DNA of 64,000 nucleotides from Bryobacterales bacterium (GTDB lineage Bacteria; Acidobacteriota; Terriglobia; Bryobacterales; Bryobacteraceae). Where the stretch lies: contig JAOAPR010000042.1 in the NCBI GenBank assembly GCA_025463005.1, positions 31,058 to 95,057 of the forward strand. Direction: 5' to 3'. A program made the position numbers and the translations under genes. Numbering within the stretch: the first letter of the stretch is position 1; each line of letters begins with the position of its first letter. The notes beneath the pieces were generated by a model. It searched no databases and had not been told where the DNA came from. It saw only the letters and a list, made by a program, of their open reading frames with translations. Of the stretch, positions 33,387 to 42,964 are shown in pieces.

Positions 33387-35032
33387 GGACCCTCGACTGG
33401 GTCGTAATGTTCGGCTGGCTGGCGTTCCTGGTGTCGTACGGCCTGTGGCGCGGCCGCGGCTCCAGCAGCACCCAGGAATTCATGCTGGCTGGGAAAACAA
33501 TGCCCTGGTATGCCATGGGCCTCTCCATTATGGCGACCCAGGCCAGCGCCATCACCTTCATCTCGACCACAGCACAGGCCTACGTGGACGGCATGCGATT
33601 CGTGCAGTTCTATTTCGGGCTGCCGCTGGCCATGGTGATCCTTTCGGCGACCGCCGTGCCGATTTTTCACCGCGCTAAAGTGTACACCGCCTATGAGTAT
33701 CTGGAACACCGCTTCGACGCGAAGACGCGACTGCTGGTGACCATCATCTTTCTGATCTCGCGCGGCCTGGGCGCGGGACTCGCACTATCCGCTCCGGCCA
33801 TCGTCCTGTCGGTGATTCTCGGCTGGCCGTTTCAAACCACCATCCTCATCATGGGCGGGTTAGTCGTGCTCTACACCACCCTGGGCGGGATCAAGGCGGT
33901 CACCTGGGCCGACGTGCAGCAGATGACGGTAATCCTGCTGGCGCTGATAATGGCGTTCGCCGTCGCGATCTCCATGCTCCCGTCCGATGTGTCGTTTGGC
34001 GATGCGGTCAGGCTGGCGGGCGCCGCCGGTAAACTCAACGCGGTCACGACCACCTTTGACTGGAACGATCGCTACAACATCTGGAGCGGGCTGATCGGCG
34101 GAATGTTTCTGGCGCTGGCCTATTTCGGAACCGATCAAAGCCAGGTGCAGCGGTACTTGACCGGAAAATCCATCGGCCAAAGCCGCCTGGGACTCCTGCT
34201 GAACGCCATGGCGAAAGTGCCGATGCAGTTTTTCATCCTGTTCATCGGCGCGATGGTGTTTGTGGTATTTCTGTTCGTGCGGCCGCCCATGGTGTTTCAA
34301 CCGGTGGCGATGGAGCAGGTCCAGGCATCGCCCCAATATGCCGCGATCGAGAGCCGCTACGAGCAGGCTTTTGACCAGCGCCAGGCCGCGGCGCGCAGGA
34401 TCATGGCCTCCGAAGCCGGCGCCCTTCAGGAGTTTCGTGCGGCCCAAACGAATCTGGACGCCGCGCGCGCCGATGCGCTCAAGCTCGCCGACGTGTCGGA
34501 TACGAACTACATCTTTCTGTCCTTCGTGACGCATTACCTTCCCGTCGGCATCGTGGGCCTGGTGATCGCGGTGATCTTCACTGCTGCAATGTCGGCGATT
34601 TCCGGCGAAATTAATTCGCTGGCTACTGTCACGGTTATCGACATCTACAAACGCCACATCGTGAAGGACAGCTCCGATACCCACTATCTCGGCGCCTCCC
34701 GCGTGGCGACGCTGTTTTGGGGTATTTACGCGATGGTCTTCGCCAGCACCGCCAAGGGATTTGGGGCGCTGATCGAGGCCGTCAACCAGGTCGGGTCGTT
34801 GTTCTATGGCGGGATGCTGGGTGTATTCGTACTGGCGTTTTTCGTGAAGCGCTGTACGGCCACCGGAGCGTTCATAGGGGTCCTGGCCGGCGAGGCCGCC
34901 ATCTTCACGACCGCTCAGTTTACCAGCGCGTTTCTCTGGTATAACGTGGTCGGCTGTGTGGTGGTGGTCGCCGTCGGATGGCTGGTTTCAGTGGCTTATA
35001 GCGGAGCCAAGACCGCGTTAAGCGAGCCCTGA
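33383..35032 (+). CDS. Sodium:solute symporter (SSS family)
   Basis: A 549-residue transporter with about 13 helices. SSS marks include STQEFMLAGKTMPWYAMGLS, MATQASAITFISTTAQAY, LSAPAIVLSVILGWPF, VLYTTLGGIKAVTWADVQQ, and YFGTDQSQVQRYLTG. Between helices near residues 305-375 lies an unusual soluble, helix-rich insert (SPQYAAIESRYEQAFDQRQA, RRIMASEAGALQEFRAAQTN). The substrate is unknown; the coupled PIG-L protein suggests an amino-sugar or its deacetylated product. Its last 37 bases overlap the 3' end of larE. Confidence 0.9.
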   Translation: MRTLDWVVMFGWLAFLVSYGLWRGRGSSSTQEFMLAGKTMPWYAMGLSIMATQASAITFISTTAQAYVDGMRFVQFYFGLPLAMVILSATAVPIFHRAKVYTAYEYLEHRFDAKTRLLVTIIFLISRGLGAGLALSAPAIVLSVILGWPFQTTILIMGGLVVLYTTLGGIKAVTWADVQQMTVILLALIMAFAVAISMLPSDVSFGDAVRLAGAAGKLNAVTTTFDWNDRYNIWSGLIGGMFLALAYFGTDQSQVQRYLTGKSIGQSRLGLLLNAMAKVPMQFFILFIGAMVFVVFLFVRPPMVFQPVAMEQVQASPQYAAIESRYEQAFDQRQAAARRIMASEAGALQEFRAAQTNLDAARADALKLADVSDTNYIFLSFVTHYLPVGIVGLVIAVIFTAAMSAISGEINSLATVTVIDIYKRHIVKDSSDTHYLGASRVATLFWGIYAMVFASTAKGFGALIEAVNQVGSLFYGGMLGVFVLAFFVKRCTATGAFIGVLAGEAAIFTTAQFTSAFLWYNVVGCVVVVAVGWLVSVAYSGAKTALSEP

Positions 35033-35820
35033 CGGTAGCCTTCCAGGTCCAGCGTGACGTAGTGGAAACCGAGCGGCTTGAAAATCGCCGTGAAGGCTCG
35101 GGCCATCTCGGGCGCTAGGGCGCGCTCCAGCTCGTCCGGCGCGATCTCGATTCGCACCAGGTCGCCGTGAAACCGGACGCGGAACTGGCGAAAGCCCAGC
35201 GCCTTGATGGCTTCTTCGCCGCGCTCGACGGTCTTCACGTTCTCAATAGTCACCGGAGTTCCATACGGAATGCGCGAACTCAGGCACGCCGACGCGGGCC
35301 GGTCCCACGTCTTCAGTCCCGCCCGGTGCGACAACTCACGGATCTCAGATTTGGTCAGCCCGGCTTCCACCAGCGGCGCCTTGACCTGATGAATCTTTGC
35401 GGCGCTCTGGCCGGGCCGATAATCGCCCAGATCGTCCACATTGACGCCGTAAATCACGTGCGCAATTCCCCGCTCGCGAGCCACCTCTTCGAGCCGCGCG
35501 AATAATTCGTCTTTGCAGTGGAAACAGCGGTCCGGCCCGTTCTTGACGTAATCCGGATTGTCGAATTCACGCGTTTCGATATATTCGTGCCGGAACCCCG
35601 ACTCCCGCGCAAACTCCTCGGCATCTCGTTTATGCGATTCGGGGAAGGATGCGGAATCGGCAGTAATTGCCACAGATTGGCTGCCCAAAGCCTGGTGTGC
35701 AGCCCAAGCGAGATATGCCGAATCGGCGCCGCCCGAATAGGCTACGATCACGCTGCCCAGGTCGCGCAGTGAGTCAAAAAGCGCGTCCTGCTTAACCTCT
35801 GAGGCCGCCACCGGGATCAT
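34996..35820 (-). CDS. larE: ATP-dependent sacrificial sulfur transferase LarE
   Basis: A 274-residue PP-loop enzyme. In lactate-racemase cofactor synthesis LarE adenylates the pyridinium dicarboxylate and donates sulfur from its own Cys. The PP-loop is SGGADS (29-34); the sacrificial Cys is Cys179 in RPASACLSSRIPYG. A RCFHCKDELF pair is also present, as in many LarE. No larA, larB or larC is in this window, so the pathway is either scattered or the enzyme serves another nickel-pincer or thiolation role. It overlaps the upstream zf-TFIIB gene by 29 bases. Confidence 0.88.
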   Translation of the reverse strand: MIPVAASEVKQDALFDSLRDLGSVIVAYSGGADSAYLAWAAHQALGSQSVAITADSASFPESHKRDAEEFARESGFRHEYIETREFDNPDYVKNGPDRCFHCKDELFARLEEVARERGIAHVIYGVNVDDLGDYRPGQSAAKIHQVKAPLVEAGLTKSEIRELSHRAGLKTWDRPASACLSSRIPYGTPVTIENVKTVERGEEAIKALGFRQFRVRFHGDLVRIEIAPDELERALAPEMARAFTAIFKPLGFHYVTLDLEGYRQGSLNAVLAPL

Positions 35821-36262
35821 ACTTTGAGTATAGCGAGTAGTGGTCGGGCGCCATCGCGATGCGCCGCAGCTCGTTGCGGTCCAGCCAGATCACAGAACAG
35901 CGCTCGCATGTGTCGATGTTGACGTTCCCAGGGCCGCCGTAAGGGTGTCCCATCATAGTCCGGTCGCACAGGGGACACGTGAAATGGCGGTCTGCGTCGG
36001 CGTTGTCGCGGGGCTCGATGTTCGCTCCCGTCGAACCCCACACCGCGCGCAGGTATTCCACCAGCGGCAGGAATTTAGCGATGGAAACGAGCACGCCGCC
36101 GCACTTCGTGCAATACAGCACGGACCGGTTCTCGATGGTCCCGTCCGAGAGCATCGATTGGCAGGCTGGACAGACCTTTGTGGTCTCGGCAGCGACCGGA
36201 ACGCCGTCCTCGTTTACCGGATGTGACACCGGCGGCGGCGTTTCATTTTGCGGGTCGTCCAT
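35792..36262 (-). CDS. zf-TFIIB-type zinc-ribbon protein
   Basis: A 156-residue soluble protein with two zinc ribbons. The first uses VCPACQ and LYCTKCGGVLV (about 31-57), the second FTCPLCD and IDTCERCSVIWLDRNELRRIA (about 94-133). The latter is the zf-TFIIB signature with its conserved WLDxxEL end. The family is widespread and uncharacterised. It lies between gyrA (9 bases upstream) and larE (29-base overlap), so the three may be co-transcribed. Confidence 0.82.
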   Translation of the reverse strand: MDDPQNETPPPVSHPVNEDGVPVAAETTKVCPACQSMLSDGTIENRSVLYCTKCGGVLVSIAKFLPLVEYLRAVWGSTGANIEPRDNADADRHFTCPLCDRTMMGHPYGGPGNVNIDTCERCSVIWLDRNELRRIAMAPDHYSLYSKYDPGGGLRG

Positions 36263-36271
36263 AAACCCGGC

Positions 36272-38851
36272 TTATTGGAGCGGCAAATCGCTCTGCCCAT
36301 TGCCTCCGTTTTCCGGAGCGTCCGGAATCAGGCTCGCTGCGGCCACTTGATCGCCTCCCTCGACGTTTACCAGACGGACGCCTTGCGTCGAACGGCCGGC
36401 CTGCCGGATCTCGCTCGAATCGATGCGGATGATCTGGCCCTGCTTGGTGATGATCATCAGCTCTGAATCTTCCTTGACGGAAAGTATCCCGACCACCTTG
36501 CCGATTCTTGCAGTAGTCTTCATGTTGATGACGCCCTTGCGCCCGCGAGCCGTAAGCCTGTAATCCACAAGAGGGGTTCGCTTGCCGTATCCGTTCTCGG
36601 AAATCGAGAGAATCAAGCCTTCCTTGCCGACCACTTCCGCGCCGACGAGATAGTCACCCTCTTCAAGGTCCATACCTCGAACGCCCCGCGCGGGACGTCC
36701 CATGGGACGGACGTCTTCTTCGTTAAAGCGGCAGGCCATGCCCTCGTGCGATCCGAGGAAGATGTAATCGTTCCCATTCGTCAGCCGCGCCGCCAGCAAT
36801 TCGTCGCCCTCATCCAGCCCCAAGGCGATAATGCCCCGTGCCATGGGATTGTCGAACTCGGTCAGCTCGCACTTCTTGATGACGCCCTGCTTGGTAACCA
36901 TCACGATGTACTTCCCAGGCACGAACTCCTTCACCGGCAGGAACGCGGTGACCACTTCTTCCGGCTGCAAATTCATCAGGCCCGAAGCGTGTTTGCCCTT
37001 GCCCGTGGTCCCCGCATCCGGGATGTTGTAAATCTTCAGCCAGAACACGCGCCCTTTGTTGGTGAAAATCAGCAGATAGGCGTGCGTGGAGGCGATAATC
37101 AGGTGCTCCACCACGTCCTCGGCGCGTGTCCCCATGCCGATGCGCCCCTTGCCGCCGCGCGTTTGGCGCCGGTAGGTATCGACGGCCGTGCGCTTGAGGT
37201 AGCCGCCGCGTGAAACCGTAACCGCAACATCCTCTACCTGGACCAGGTCTTCGAGCGTAATCTCGCCGGTATCTTCGACGATCTGAGTCTTGCGATCGTC
37301 GCCGTATTGTTTCTGGATCTCCTTCAGCTCGTCCACTACCACTCCGCGCAGAACTTTTTCGGAGCCCAGGATTTCCAGGTACTCGGCAATCCGCTTCTGG
37401 ATATCGGCCAACTCGTCGAGAATCTTCTGCTGCTCCATGCCGGTCAGGCGCTGGAGTTGCAGCTCGATGATGGCTTGCGCCTGGCGCTCGGTAAAGCGCG
37501 GCCCTCGCGGGTCGGCGTCCACGAGCTTGGCGTATTCTTTCTCCTCGGCGGGCGTGATGAACGCCATCAGCGCCTCACGAGCTTCCTTGGGATTCTTTGC
37601 AGCGCGAATCAGCGCGATCACTTGATCCAGATTGGTCAAGGCTCGCTGGAAGCCGAGCAAAATGTGCTCGCGCTCGCGCGCCTTGCGCATCAAGTAATCG
37701 GTCCGCCGGCGTACGACGTCGAGACGATGATCGATGAAGCGCCTCAGCGCGTCCAGCAACCCCATCTCGCGCGGCTGGCCATTCACAATTGCCAGCAGGA
37801 TCACACCGAAGGTGATCTGCATCTGCGTGAGCTTGTAAAGATTGTTCAGGACAACTTCGGCTTGCTCGCCTCGCTTCAGTTCGAAGACGATGCGCATACC
37901 ATCGCGGTCGCTCTCGTCGCGGATCTCCGAGATTCCTTCGAGCCGCTTTTCGTTTACGAGTCCCGCCGCGTTTTCAATCAGGCGGGCTTTGTTGACCTGG
38001 TAGGGAAGCTCCTGGACGATGATGGCCTGGCGGTCTTTACCCATGTCCTCGGTCTTCGCCACTGCGCGCAGTTTGATGGTTCCGCGGCCGTTTGCGAAGT
38101 AGTCGTGAATACCCTGCCGGCCCAGGATGATGCCGCCCGTGGGGAAATCGGGACCCGTCACCATCTCGGCGATCTTGGGAAGGCCGATGCCCGGATTCTG
38201 CACCAGCGCGATGCAGGCGTTGACGATCTCGGTGATATTGTGCGGCGGAATCTTGCTGGCCATTCCCACCGCGATGCCTTCACTGCCGTTGATCAGCAGG
38301 TTCGGAACGCGGGCAGGCAACACTTCCGGTTCAATCTCCTGCTCGTCGTAATTGGGTTTGAAGTCTACGGTTTCTTTATCGATGTCCTCGAGAAGTTCCG
38401 CCGCGATGCGGGCCAGCCGCGCTTCGGTATACCGCATGGCTGCGGGCGGATCGCCGTCCACAGACCCGTAATTTCCCTGCCCGTCGATCAACGGATAGCG
38501 CATCGAAAAGGGCTGCGCCATGCGGACCAAGGCGTCGTAAATCGCCGAATCGCCGTGAGGGTGGAGCTTACCCATGACGTCTCCAACCACTCGGGCGGAC
38601 TTTTTGGTCGGGCGGTTAAAATGCAGCCCCATCTCGTGCATCATGTACAGAATCCGGCGATGCACGGGCTTCAGGCCGTCGCGGACGTCCGGCAGGGCGC
38701 GCCCTACGATCACGCTCATGGCGTAATCGAGGTACGAACGCTTCATCTCATCTTCGATGTTGATGGGGATCAGGTTCTTCGCCCCACCATCGCCGCCTAG
38801 CGGCATCTGTCCGCCCGGAGGCGGAGTGGTCGGGTCCTGTGGATCTGCCAA
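36272..38851 (-). CDS. gyrA: DNA gyrase subunit A
   Basis: An 859-residue type IIA topoisomerase subunit that cuts and rejoins DNA during negative supercoiling. The catalytic Tyr is Tyr141 in [10 protein letters not shown]. The quinolone-determining region reads [10 protein letters not shown] with Ser102 and Asp106 at the sites of E. coli Ser83 and Asp87, thus the sensitive form. The C-terminal domain carries the GyrA box QTRGGKG, which separates it from ParC. The start is a TTG at 38851 with AGGAG seven or eight bases upstream. Length is normal. gyrB is not here. Confidence 0.96.
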   Translation of the reverse strand: MADPQDPTTPPPGGQMPLGGDGGAKNLIPINIEDEMKRSYLDYAMSVIVGRALPDVRDGLKPVHRRILYMMHEMGLHFNRPTKKSARVVGDVMGKLHPHGDSAIYDALVRMAQPFSMRYPLIDGQGNYGSVDGDPPAAMRYTEARLARIAAELLEDIDKETVDFKPNYDEQEIEPEVLPARVPNLLINGSEGIAVGMASKIPPHNITEIVNACIALVQNPGIGLPKIAEMVTGPDFPTGGIILGRQGIHDYFANGRGTIKLRAVAKTEDMGKDRQAIIVQELPYQVNKARLIENAAGLVNEKRLEGISEIRDESDRDGMRIVFELKRGEQAEVVLNNLYKLTQMQITFGVILLAIVNGQPREMGLLDALRRFIDHRLDVVRRRTDYLMRKAREREHILLGFQRALTNLDQVIALIRAAKNPKEAREALMAFITPAEEKEYAKLVDADPRGPRFTERQAQAIIELQLQRLTGMEQQKILDELADIQKRIAEYLEILGSEKVLRGVVVDELKEIQKQYGDDRKTQIVEDTGEITLEDLVQVEDVAVTVSRGGYLKRTAVDTYRRQTRGGKGRIGMGTRAEDVVEHLIIASTHAYLLIFTNKGRVFWLKIYNIPDAGTTGKGKHASGLMNLQPEEVVTAFLPVKEFVPGKYIVMVTKQGVIKKCELTEFDNPMARGIIALGLDEGDELLAARLTNGNDYIFLGSHEGMACRFNEEDVRPMGRPARGVRGMDLEEGDYLVGAEVVGKEGLILSISENGYGKRTPLVDYRLTARGRKGVINMKTTARIGKVVGILSVKEDSELMIITKQGQIIRIDSSEIRQAGRSTQGVRLVNVEGGDQVAAASLIPDAPENGGNGQSDLPLQ

Positions 38852-38945
38852 GTTGAAACTCCTAAATGGACTGTCCGCGAGTGCGGCTGTGTAACTATTA
38901 TTTTACCAGTTCCCAGCACGGCGCCTGTGGTAGAGTCTGTTAACG

Positions 38946-40943
38946 GTGAGCCGGGTTCTCTTCCCCGTAACGATCTTCCTAAGCGCCTTTCTGTTGTTCC
39001 AGGTACAGCCCATCATGGGCCGGTTTATCCTGCCCTGGTTCGGAGGCACGCCAGCGGTGTGGAGCGTCTGCCTTCTCTTCTTCCAAGCCGCGCTGCTGGC
39101 CGGATACGCGTACGCCCACTTGCTCCGAAACGCACGTTGGATTCACCTTGCGTTCCTGGCCGTTTCCCTGGCGTTTCTTCCTGTAGTGCCCCTCCGGCCG
39201 GCGATTACCGAAAACCCGTCGACGCGGATTCTGCTGCTGCTGACAGTGACCGTCGGCGTCCCATATTTCTTGCTTTCGGCTACGGCTCCTCTATTGCAGA
39301 AATGGTCCTCATCGGAACGATCGCCATGGCGCCTTTATGCACTGTCGAATTTCGGATCGTTCTTGGCCCTGCTGAGCTATCCCTTTCTGGTGGAACCGTA
39401 TGTGCACCTGCGAACGCAGGCCTGGGTCTGGTCAGGGCTCTATGTCGTGTTCACGCTGCTCTGCGGAACCGTGGCGTGGTCAGTAGGACAGGCGATCTCG
39501 CCGCCTGTCTCGGAAGAGGATTCCACCCGTCCTACACTCTGGACGATCCTGTTCTGGCTGGGACTCGCCGCCGCCGGTTCGACCCTGCTACTTGCGACCA
39601 CCAACATCATCACCCAGGACGTCGCCGTCAGCCCGTTCCTATGGATCGCGCCGTTGTCGATTTACCTGCTCACGTTCGTGCTGGCGTTCGAAAGCGACCG
39701 TTGGTATCCACGTCTGCCTTTCGCGATCGCCGCCGGTGTTCTCGCTGCCGTGGCGTGCGCCGTTGTAAACGCCGGCATAGGGTTAGCGTTGTGGATCCAA
39801 CTGGGCGCGTATTCGGCGGCGCTCTTTGCGCTCTGCATGGTCTGCCATGGCGAACTTCGCTACGCCCGGCCCGAGCCGCGATACCTCACCGTCTTCTACC
39901 TGACCATCGCCGCCGGCGGAGTTCTGGGCGGCGTATTCGTCGCGCTGATCGCACCGCGCTTGTTCACCGAGTTCAACGAATATCCCATCGGACTTGCGGC
40001 TGCCTGTCTGCTGGGCCTTGCGGGTTGGCTCCGATCCGGCGCATGGGCTTTGTGGACCAAAAGCAACTTCGCGGTCCGAATCCCGCTCATGGCGCTGCTG
40101 CTCGGCGGCTTGAGCGCGATAGCCACGGTGAGCCTGACCGGCACACGCCACGCGGTCGCGAGCTGGCGCAATTTCTACGGCATTCTGCGTGTGACCGATC
40201 TCCCCGGTGATCCCAGGGGCGCCATGCGCGAGTTGACGCATGGTCGCATCAAACATGGGTCGCAGTATCTGGAACAGGCCTGGCGCGACCGGCCGACTTC
40301 GTACTACGGTCCGCACAGCGGCGTGGCAATGGCCCTGAACGCGCTCCCTGAGGGTCCCAGACGCATCGCCGTGGTCGGGCTTGGGACCGGAACCATGGCC
40401 GCCTGGGGACGTCCCGGCGACCTTATTCGCTTCTACGAAATCAATCCGCTGGTGAAAACTATCGCGACCACCTGGTTCTCGTTCCTGCCGGATTCGAAAG
40501 CCAAGACCGACGTTGTGCTCGGCGATGCGCGCATCCAGATGGAGCGTGACGTGGCGGTATTCGATCTCCTGGCCGTGGATGCGTTTTCAAGCGACGCAAT
40601 CCCGATGCACCTGCTGACCGCCGAGGCTGCGGAAATTTACCAGAAACACCTCACTCCGGGCGGACTGCTGCTGTTCCACATCTCGAATCGTTCGCTCAAT
40701 CTGGAGCCTGTGACCCGTGGCCTCGCCCAGCACCTCAACTGGAACGCCGTCCAGGTTCTGGCCGAGGACAGCCCCTCAACCGGCGAAGATAGCTCGCGCT
40801 GGGTGATCCTCACCGGGAATCTGGAGCTATTGCAGAAGATCGCTCAAGCCGCGCCGCATATTGGCTGGACCGAGCCCGCTCGCAAGCCGATTCTGTGGAC
40901 GGACGATTTCGCGAGCCTATGGCACGTGCTGAAGTTTCCCTAG
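38946..40943 (+). CDS. Membrane protein with spermidine-synthase-like C-terminal domain
   Basis: A 665-residue fused protein. About 11-12 membrane helices come first (LFPVTIFLSAFLLFQVQPIM, SVCLLFFQAALLAGYAYAHL and others to ~400). The final ~230 residues are an AdoMet-methyltransferase-like fold of the SpeE type: RRIAVVGLGTGTMAAWG for the cofactor loop, FYEINPLVKTIA, DVVLGDARIQME and DLLAVDAFSSDAIPMHLLT. The family is common in soil bacteria; polyamine synthesis is not proven for it. GTG start at 38946, divergent from gyrA with 94 bases between. Confidence 0.85.
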   Translation: MSRVLFPVTIFLSAFLLFQVQPIMGRFILPWFGGTPAVWSVCLLFFQAALLAGYAYAHLLRNARWIHLAFLAVSLAFLPVVPLRPAITENPSTRILLLLTVTVGVPYFLLSATAPLLQKWSSSERSPWRLYALSNFGSFLALLSYPFLVEPYVHLRTQAWVWSGLYVVFTLLCGTVAWSVGQAISPPVSEEDSTRPTLWTILFWLGLAAAGSTLLLATTNIITQDVAVSPFLWIAPLSIYLLTFVLAFESDRWYPRLPFAIAAGVLAAVACAVVNAGIGLALWIQLGAYSAALFALCMVCHGELRYARPEPRYLTVFYLTIAAGGVLGGVFVALIAPRLFTEFNEYPIGLAAACLLGLAGWLRSGAWALWTKSNFAVRIPLMALLLGGLSAIATVSLTGTRHAVASWRNFYGILRVTDLPGDPRGAMRELTHGRIKHGSQYLEQAWRDRPTSYYGPHSGVAMALNALPEGPRRIAVVGLGTGTMAAWGRPGDLIRFYEINPLVKTIATTWFSFLPDSKAKTDVVLGDARIQMERDVAVFDLLAVDAFSSDAIPMHLLTAEAAEIYQKHLTPGGLLLFHISNRSLNLEPVTRGLAQHLNWNAVQVLAEDSPSTGEDSSRWVILTGNLELLQKIAQAAPHIGWTEPARKPILWTDDFASLWHVLKFP

Positions 40944-41003
40944 CTGCCCGCCCGATTTCTGGTGTAGAATCAAAGTGAACTCTAGTACGTGGCAGCAGGT
41001 GTG

Positions 41004-41225
41004 ATGTCGCAGTCTGAAGTTTTCGAGTCCTCAAAAGGCCCCCGCACTTCCGGTCTGCTGGCTCGCCTTGGCGATCTGTGGTGCCGGCGCATGCACAGCA
41101 GCCCGATGTGGCCCATCCATGGCCGATACCAATGCCGCAAGTGCCACCGTTATCACGATGTCGCGTGGGAAGACCGGCCCGGATCCGAAGGTCCAAAGGA
41201 TCCCACCCTGCGAGCTTCCCGCTAA
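41004..41225 (+). CDS. Small zinc-knuckle protein
   Basis: A 73-residue protein. A CRKCHRYH motif follows SPMWPIHGRYQ, giving a likely half or whole zinc site together with an upstream Cys (LWCRRMH). The basic N-terminal stretch and the motif suggest a small nucleic-acid or protein-binding element; I recall similar short proteins from related genomes but cannot name a family. ATG at 41004 has AGGTG nearby; an in-frame GTG at 40989 would add 5 residues. It is convergent with the esterase gene, 3 bases apart. Confidence 0.55.
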   Translation: MSQSEVFESSKGPRTSGLLARLGDLWCRRMHSSPMWPIHGRYQCRKCHRYHDVAWEDRPGSEGPKDPTLRASR

Positions 41226-41228
41226 GCC

Positions 41229-42545
41229 TTATTTCAGCTTTATTTTGAGCTCAGCCGAGTAGAGCATCGTCCGGTCGTTGTCCTGCGCGGCCCATTTCAT
41301 CAGCGTATCTACGCTCGGTTGAACCCGCGCGTGGAACACTTCACGGCCGTTGGCCGCGACGATCACCGGCTGGTTGAAATCGAACTTTTCCGGAGACAGC
41401 AGCAGCGTGAAGGCGGTCACCCCCTTGGTCGTCGCCTGAACCGTGTTCCCGGACCGAGCCAGATCTGCTCGCCCGGGCGCCTTCGGCCTGCCGAACTCAT
41501 CGGATCTACTAAAGAGGGGGTCCGTGCCGAGCGAATCCGTGAAGATGTTGATGTCTGGCAATTGTTTGGCCTCGCCCGGCGCCGCGCCAAGCGTATCGAT
41601 CACCAGCCAGTGAGCACGATTGTGCGTGCTATCGGCGGCTTCCCAGGTCAGCTTGTCCGGATACGGGTCGCGGGGATGATCCGTCACGAATTTCTCGAAT
41701 ACGTCCTTCATCTGCGGCCACCAGGCGGTGTTGTGCTCGCCGTCAGGCTGCGGATGGTACTCGATCCGGACTCCGTTATTCATCAGGTGCAGCGTGTACG
41801 GCTCGACGATCGAAATCGGGTACAGCCGGTCCTTCCCGCCATTGATGACGAACATCGGCTTGTCCCGCAAATTATTCGGAAAATTCCGGCCGTCGTCGAC
41901 CTCACCGTTCGCGAGCACCATGATGTAGCCGTTCAAAGGGAGAAAACTCGCATACGGTGTGGTATCCCGCATGGCGACGTAGTACGCGCCGGTGCCGCCG
42001 TCGGAGACGCCCGCTACCACCACTCGGTTCTCATCAACGTTGTAGCGGCGCTTGAGGGCGTCGACGATCATGTGCAGGTTCAGCACCTGATCATCGCTCC
42101 ACCAGGGCGCGTCGTTCCAGGCGTACGGGATCACGTAAATCTGCTCGGCGCCGGCCAAAGCCCCGATCTGGCCGTTGCCGCGAGGCTTATTATCGGTGCG
42201 CCCGCCCACGCCTCCGTGGAGCTGAAACCGGACTTGATAACGCGTCGCCGGATCGTATCCCGCCGGAATCGTGACGGCGTAGAAATGCTCGATGCCATTC
42301 ACGCGATTGCTCAACTGCACCACGCCGTCTTTCTGCGCAGCATACGTCCGCCCTTGCTTCAATCGCCGCAGCGCTTCATCCACGCTGACGCCGGTCTTTA
42401 GAATCTCCTCGGCAGCTCGCGCGGCCGCGGCCGGAGAATCGGCTGCCCAAAACTTCTGGAACGACGAGTCGATCCGGCTCTGGGCCCGAACCGCCGGTAC
42501 AGCAAGGAGCGCGCTCAAAGCTGCGAAACCCGCAAATCGGATCAT
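41229..42545 (-). CDS. Secreted alpha/beta hydrolase (esterase/PHB-depolymerase-like)
   Basis: A 438-residue protein with a signal peptide (MIRFAGFAALSALLAVPAVRAQ). The hydrolase core has the nucleophile Ser181 in VVVAGVSDGGTGAYYVA, an oxyanion strand RFQLHGGVGG, and a late HNTAWWP His near 305. A C-terminal ~120-residue beta domain follows. The ATG at 42545 overlaps the stop of the NTF2-like gene (ATGA). Fourth gene of a coupled minus-strand operon with a GH88 enzyme, so an ester of a plant or microbial polysaccharide is a fair guess for its substrate. Confidence 0.8.
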   Translation of the reverse strand: MIRFAGFAALSALLAVPAVRAQSRIDSSFQKFWAADSPAAAARAAEEILKTGVSVDEALRRLKQGRTYAAQKDGVVQLSNRVNGIEHFYAVTIPAGYDPATRYQVRFQLHGGVGGRTDNKPRGNGQIGALAGAEQIYVIPYAWNDAPWWSDDQVLNLHMIVDALKRRYNVDENRVVVAGVSDGGTGAYYVAMRDTTPYASFLPLNGYIMVLANGEVDDGRNFPNNLRDKPMFVINGGKDRLYPISIVEPYTLHLMNNGVRIEYHPQPDGEHNTAWWPQMKDVFEKFVTDHPRDPYPDKLTWEAADSTHNRAHWLVIDTLGAAPGEAKQLPDINIFTDSLGTDPLFSRSDEFGRPKAPGRADLARSGNTVQATTKGVTAFTLLLSPEKFDFNQPVIVAANGREVFHARVQPSVDTLMKWAAQDNDRTMLYSAELKIKLK

Positions 42546-42964
42546 CGGGACATCCCCACGGACTGCCCGCCCACTGCCTCTTTGAATTGGGCCGTATCCG
42601 TGTAGCTCTGCCACATGACGATCTTGCCCTGCTTGAATCGAAACACGTGCACGAACTCTGCGTTAATCACGGTTCCGGTCGCTTTGAATGTTCCGCGATA
42701 CCGGCCGCGTGCGATCACTACTTCACCGGCACCCAGAATTTCTTCCGGAATTACGGAGAACCCATCCCAGTCAGTCTCAAGCGATGTGAAAATCCGGTCC
42801 CGGATCGCATCCGGCCCGACATACGGGTTCCCGGTAGCGTAAATGAAATTCTCAGCGGCGTACATTTCCACCTGCGGGTCTAACAATTCCAGCGCCGAAG
42901 AGATATCTTTTCGCGCGTACGCTTGATAGAAACGTTCTACGATGTTGCGATAGTCGTTTACCAT
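42542..42964 (-). CDS. SnoaL/NTF2-like protein
   Basis: A 140-residue single-domain protein of the NTF2-like cone fold: the start VNDYRNIVERFYQAYARKD, DPQVEMYA, AIRDRIFTSLETDWDGF and AEFVHVFRFKQGKIVMWQSY follow the SnoaL pattern. Such proteins act as small lyases, isomerases or binding proteins. No catalytic set can be assigned. It overlaps both neighbours (7 bases with the GH88 gene, 4 with the hydrolase gene). Confidence 0.85.
   Translation of the reverse strand: MVNDYRNIVERFYQAYARKDISSALELLDPQVEMYAAENFIYATGNPYVGPDAIRDRIFTSLETDWDGFSVIPEEILGAGEVVIARGRYRGTFKATGTVINAEFVHVFRFKQGKIVMWQSYTDTAQFKEAVGGQSVGMSR

Noticed and set aside
37307..38800. 497-codon plus-strand open frame
   Set aside because: It is fully antisense to gyrA, whose protein is conserved; the frame reads as His/Asp/Arg-rich noise from GC-rich codons.
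38927..40210. 427-codon plus-strand open frame
   Set aside because: Shifted shadow of the membrane spermidine-synthase-like gene; composition is Arg-rich and without hydrophobic helices.
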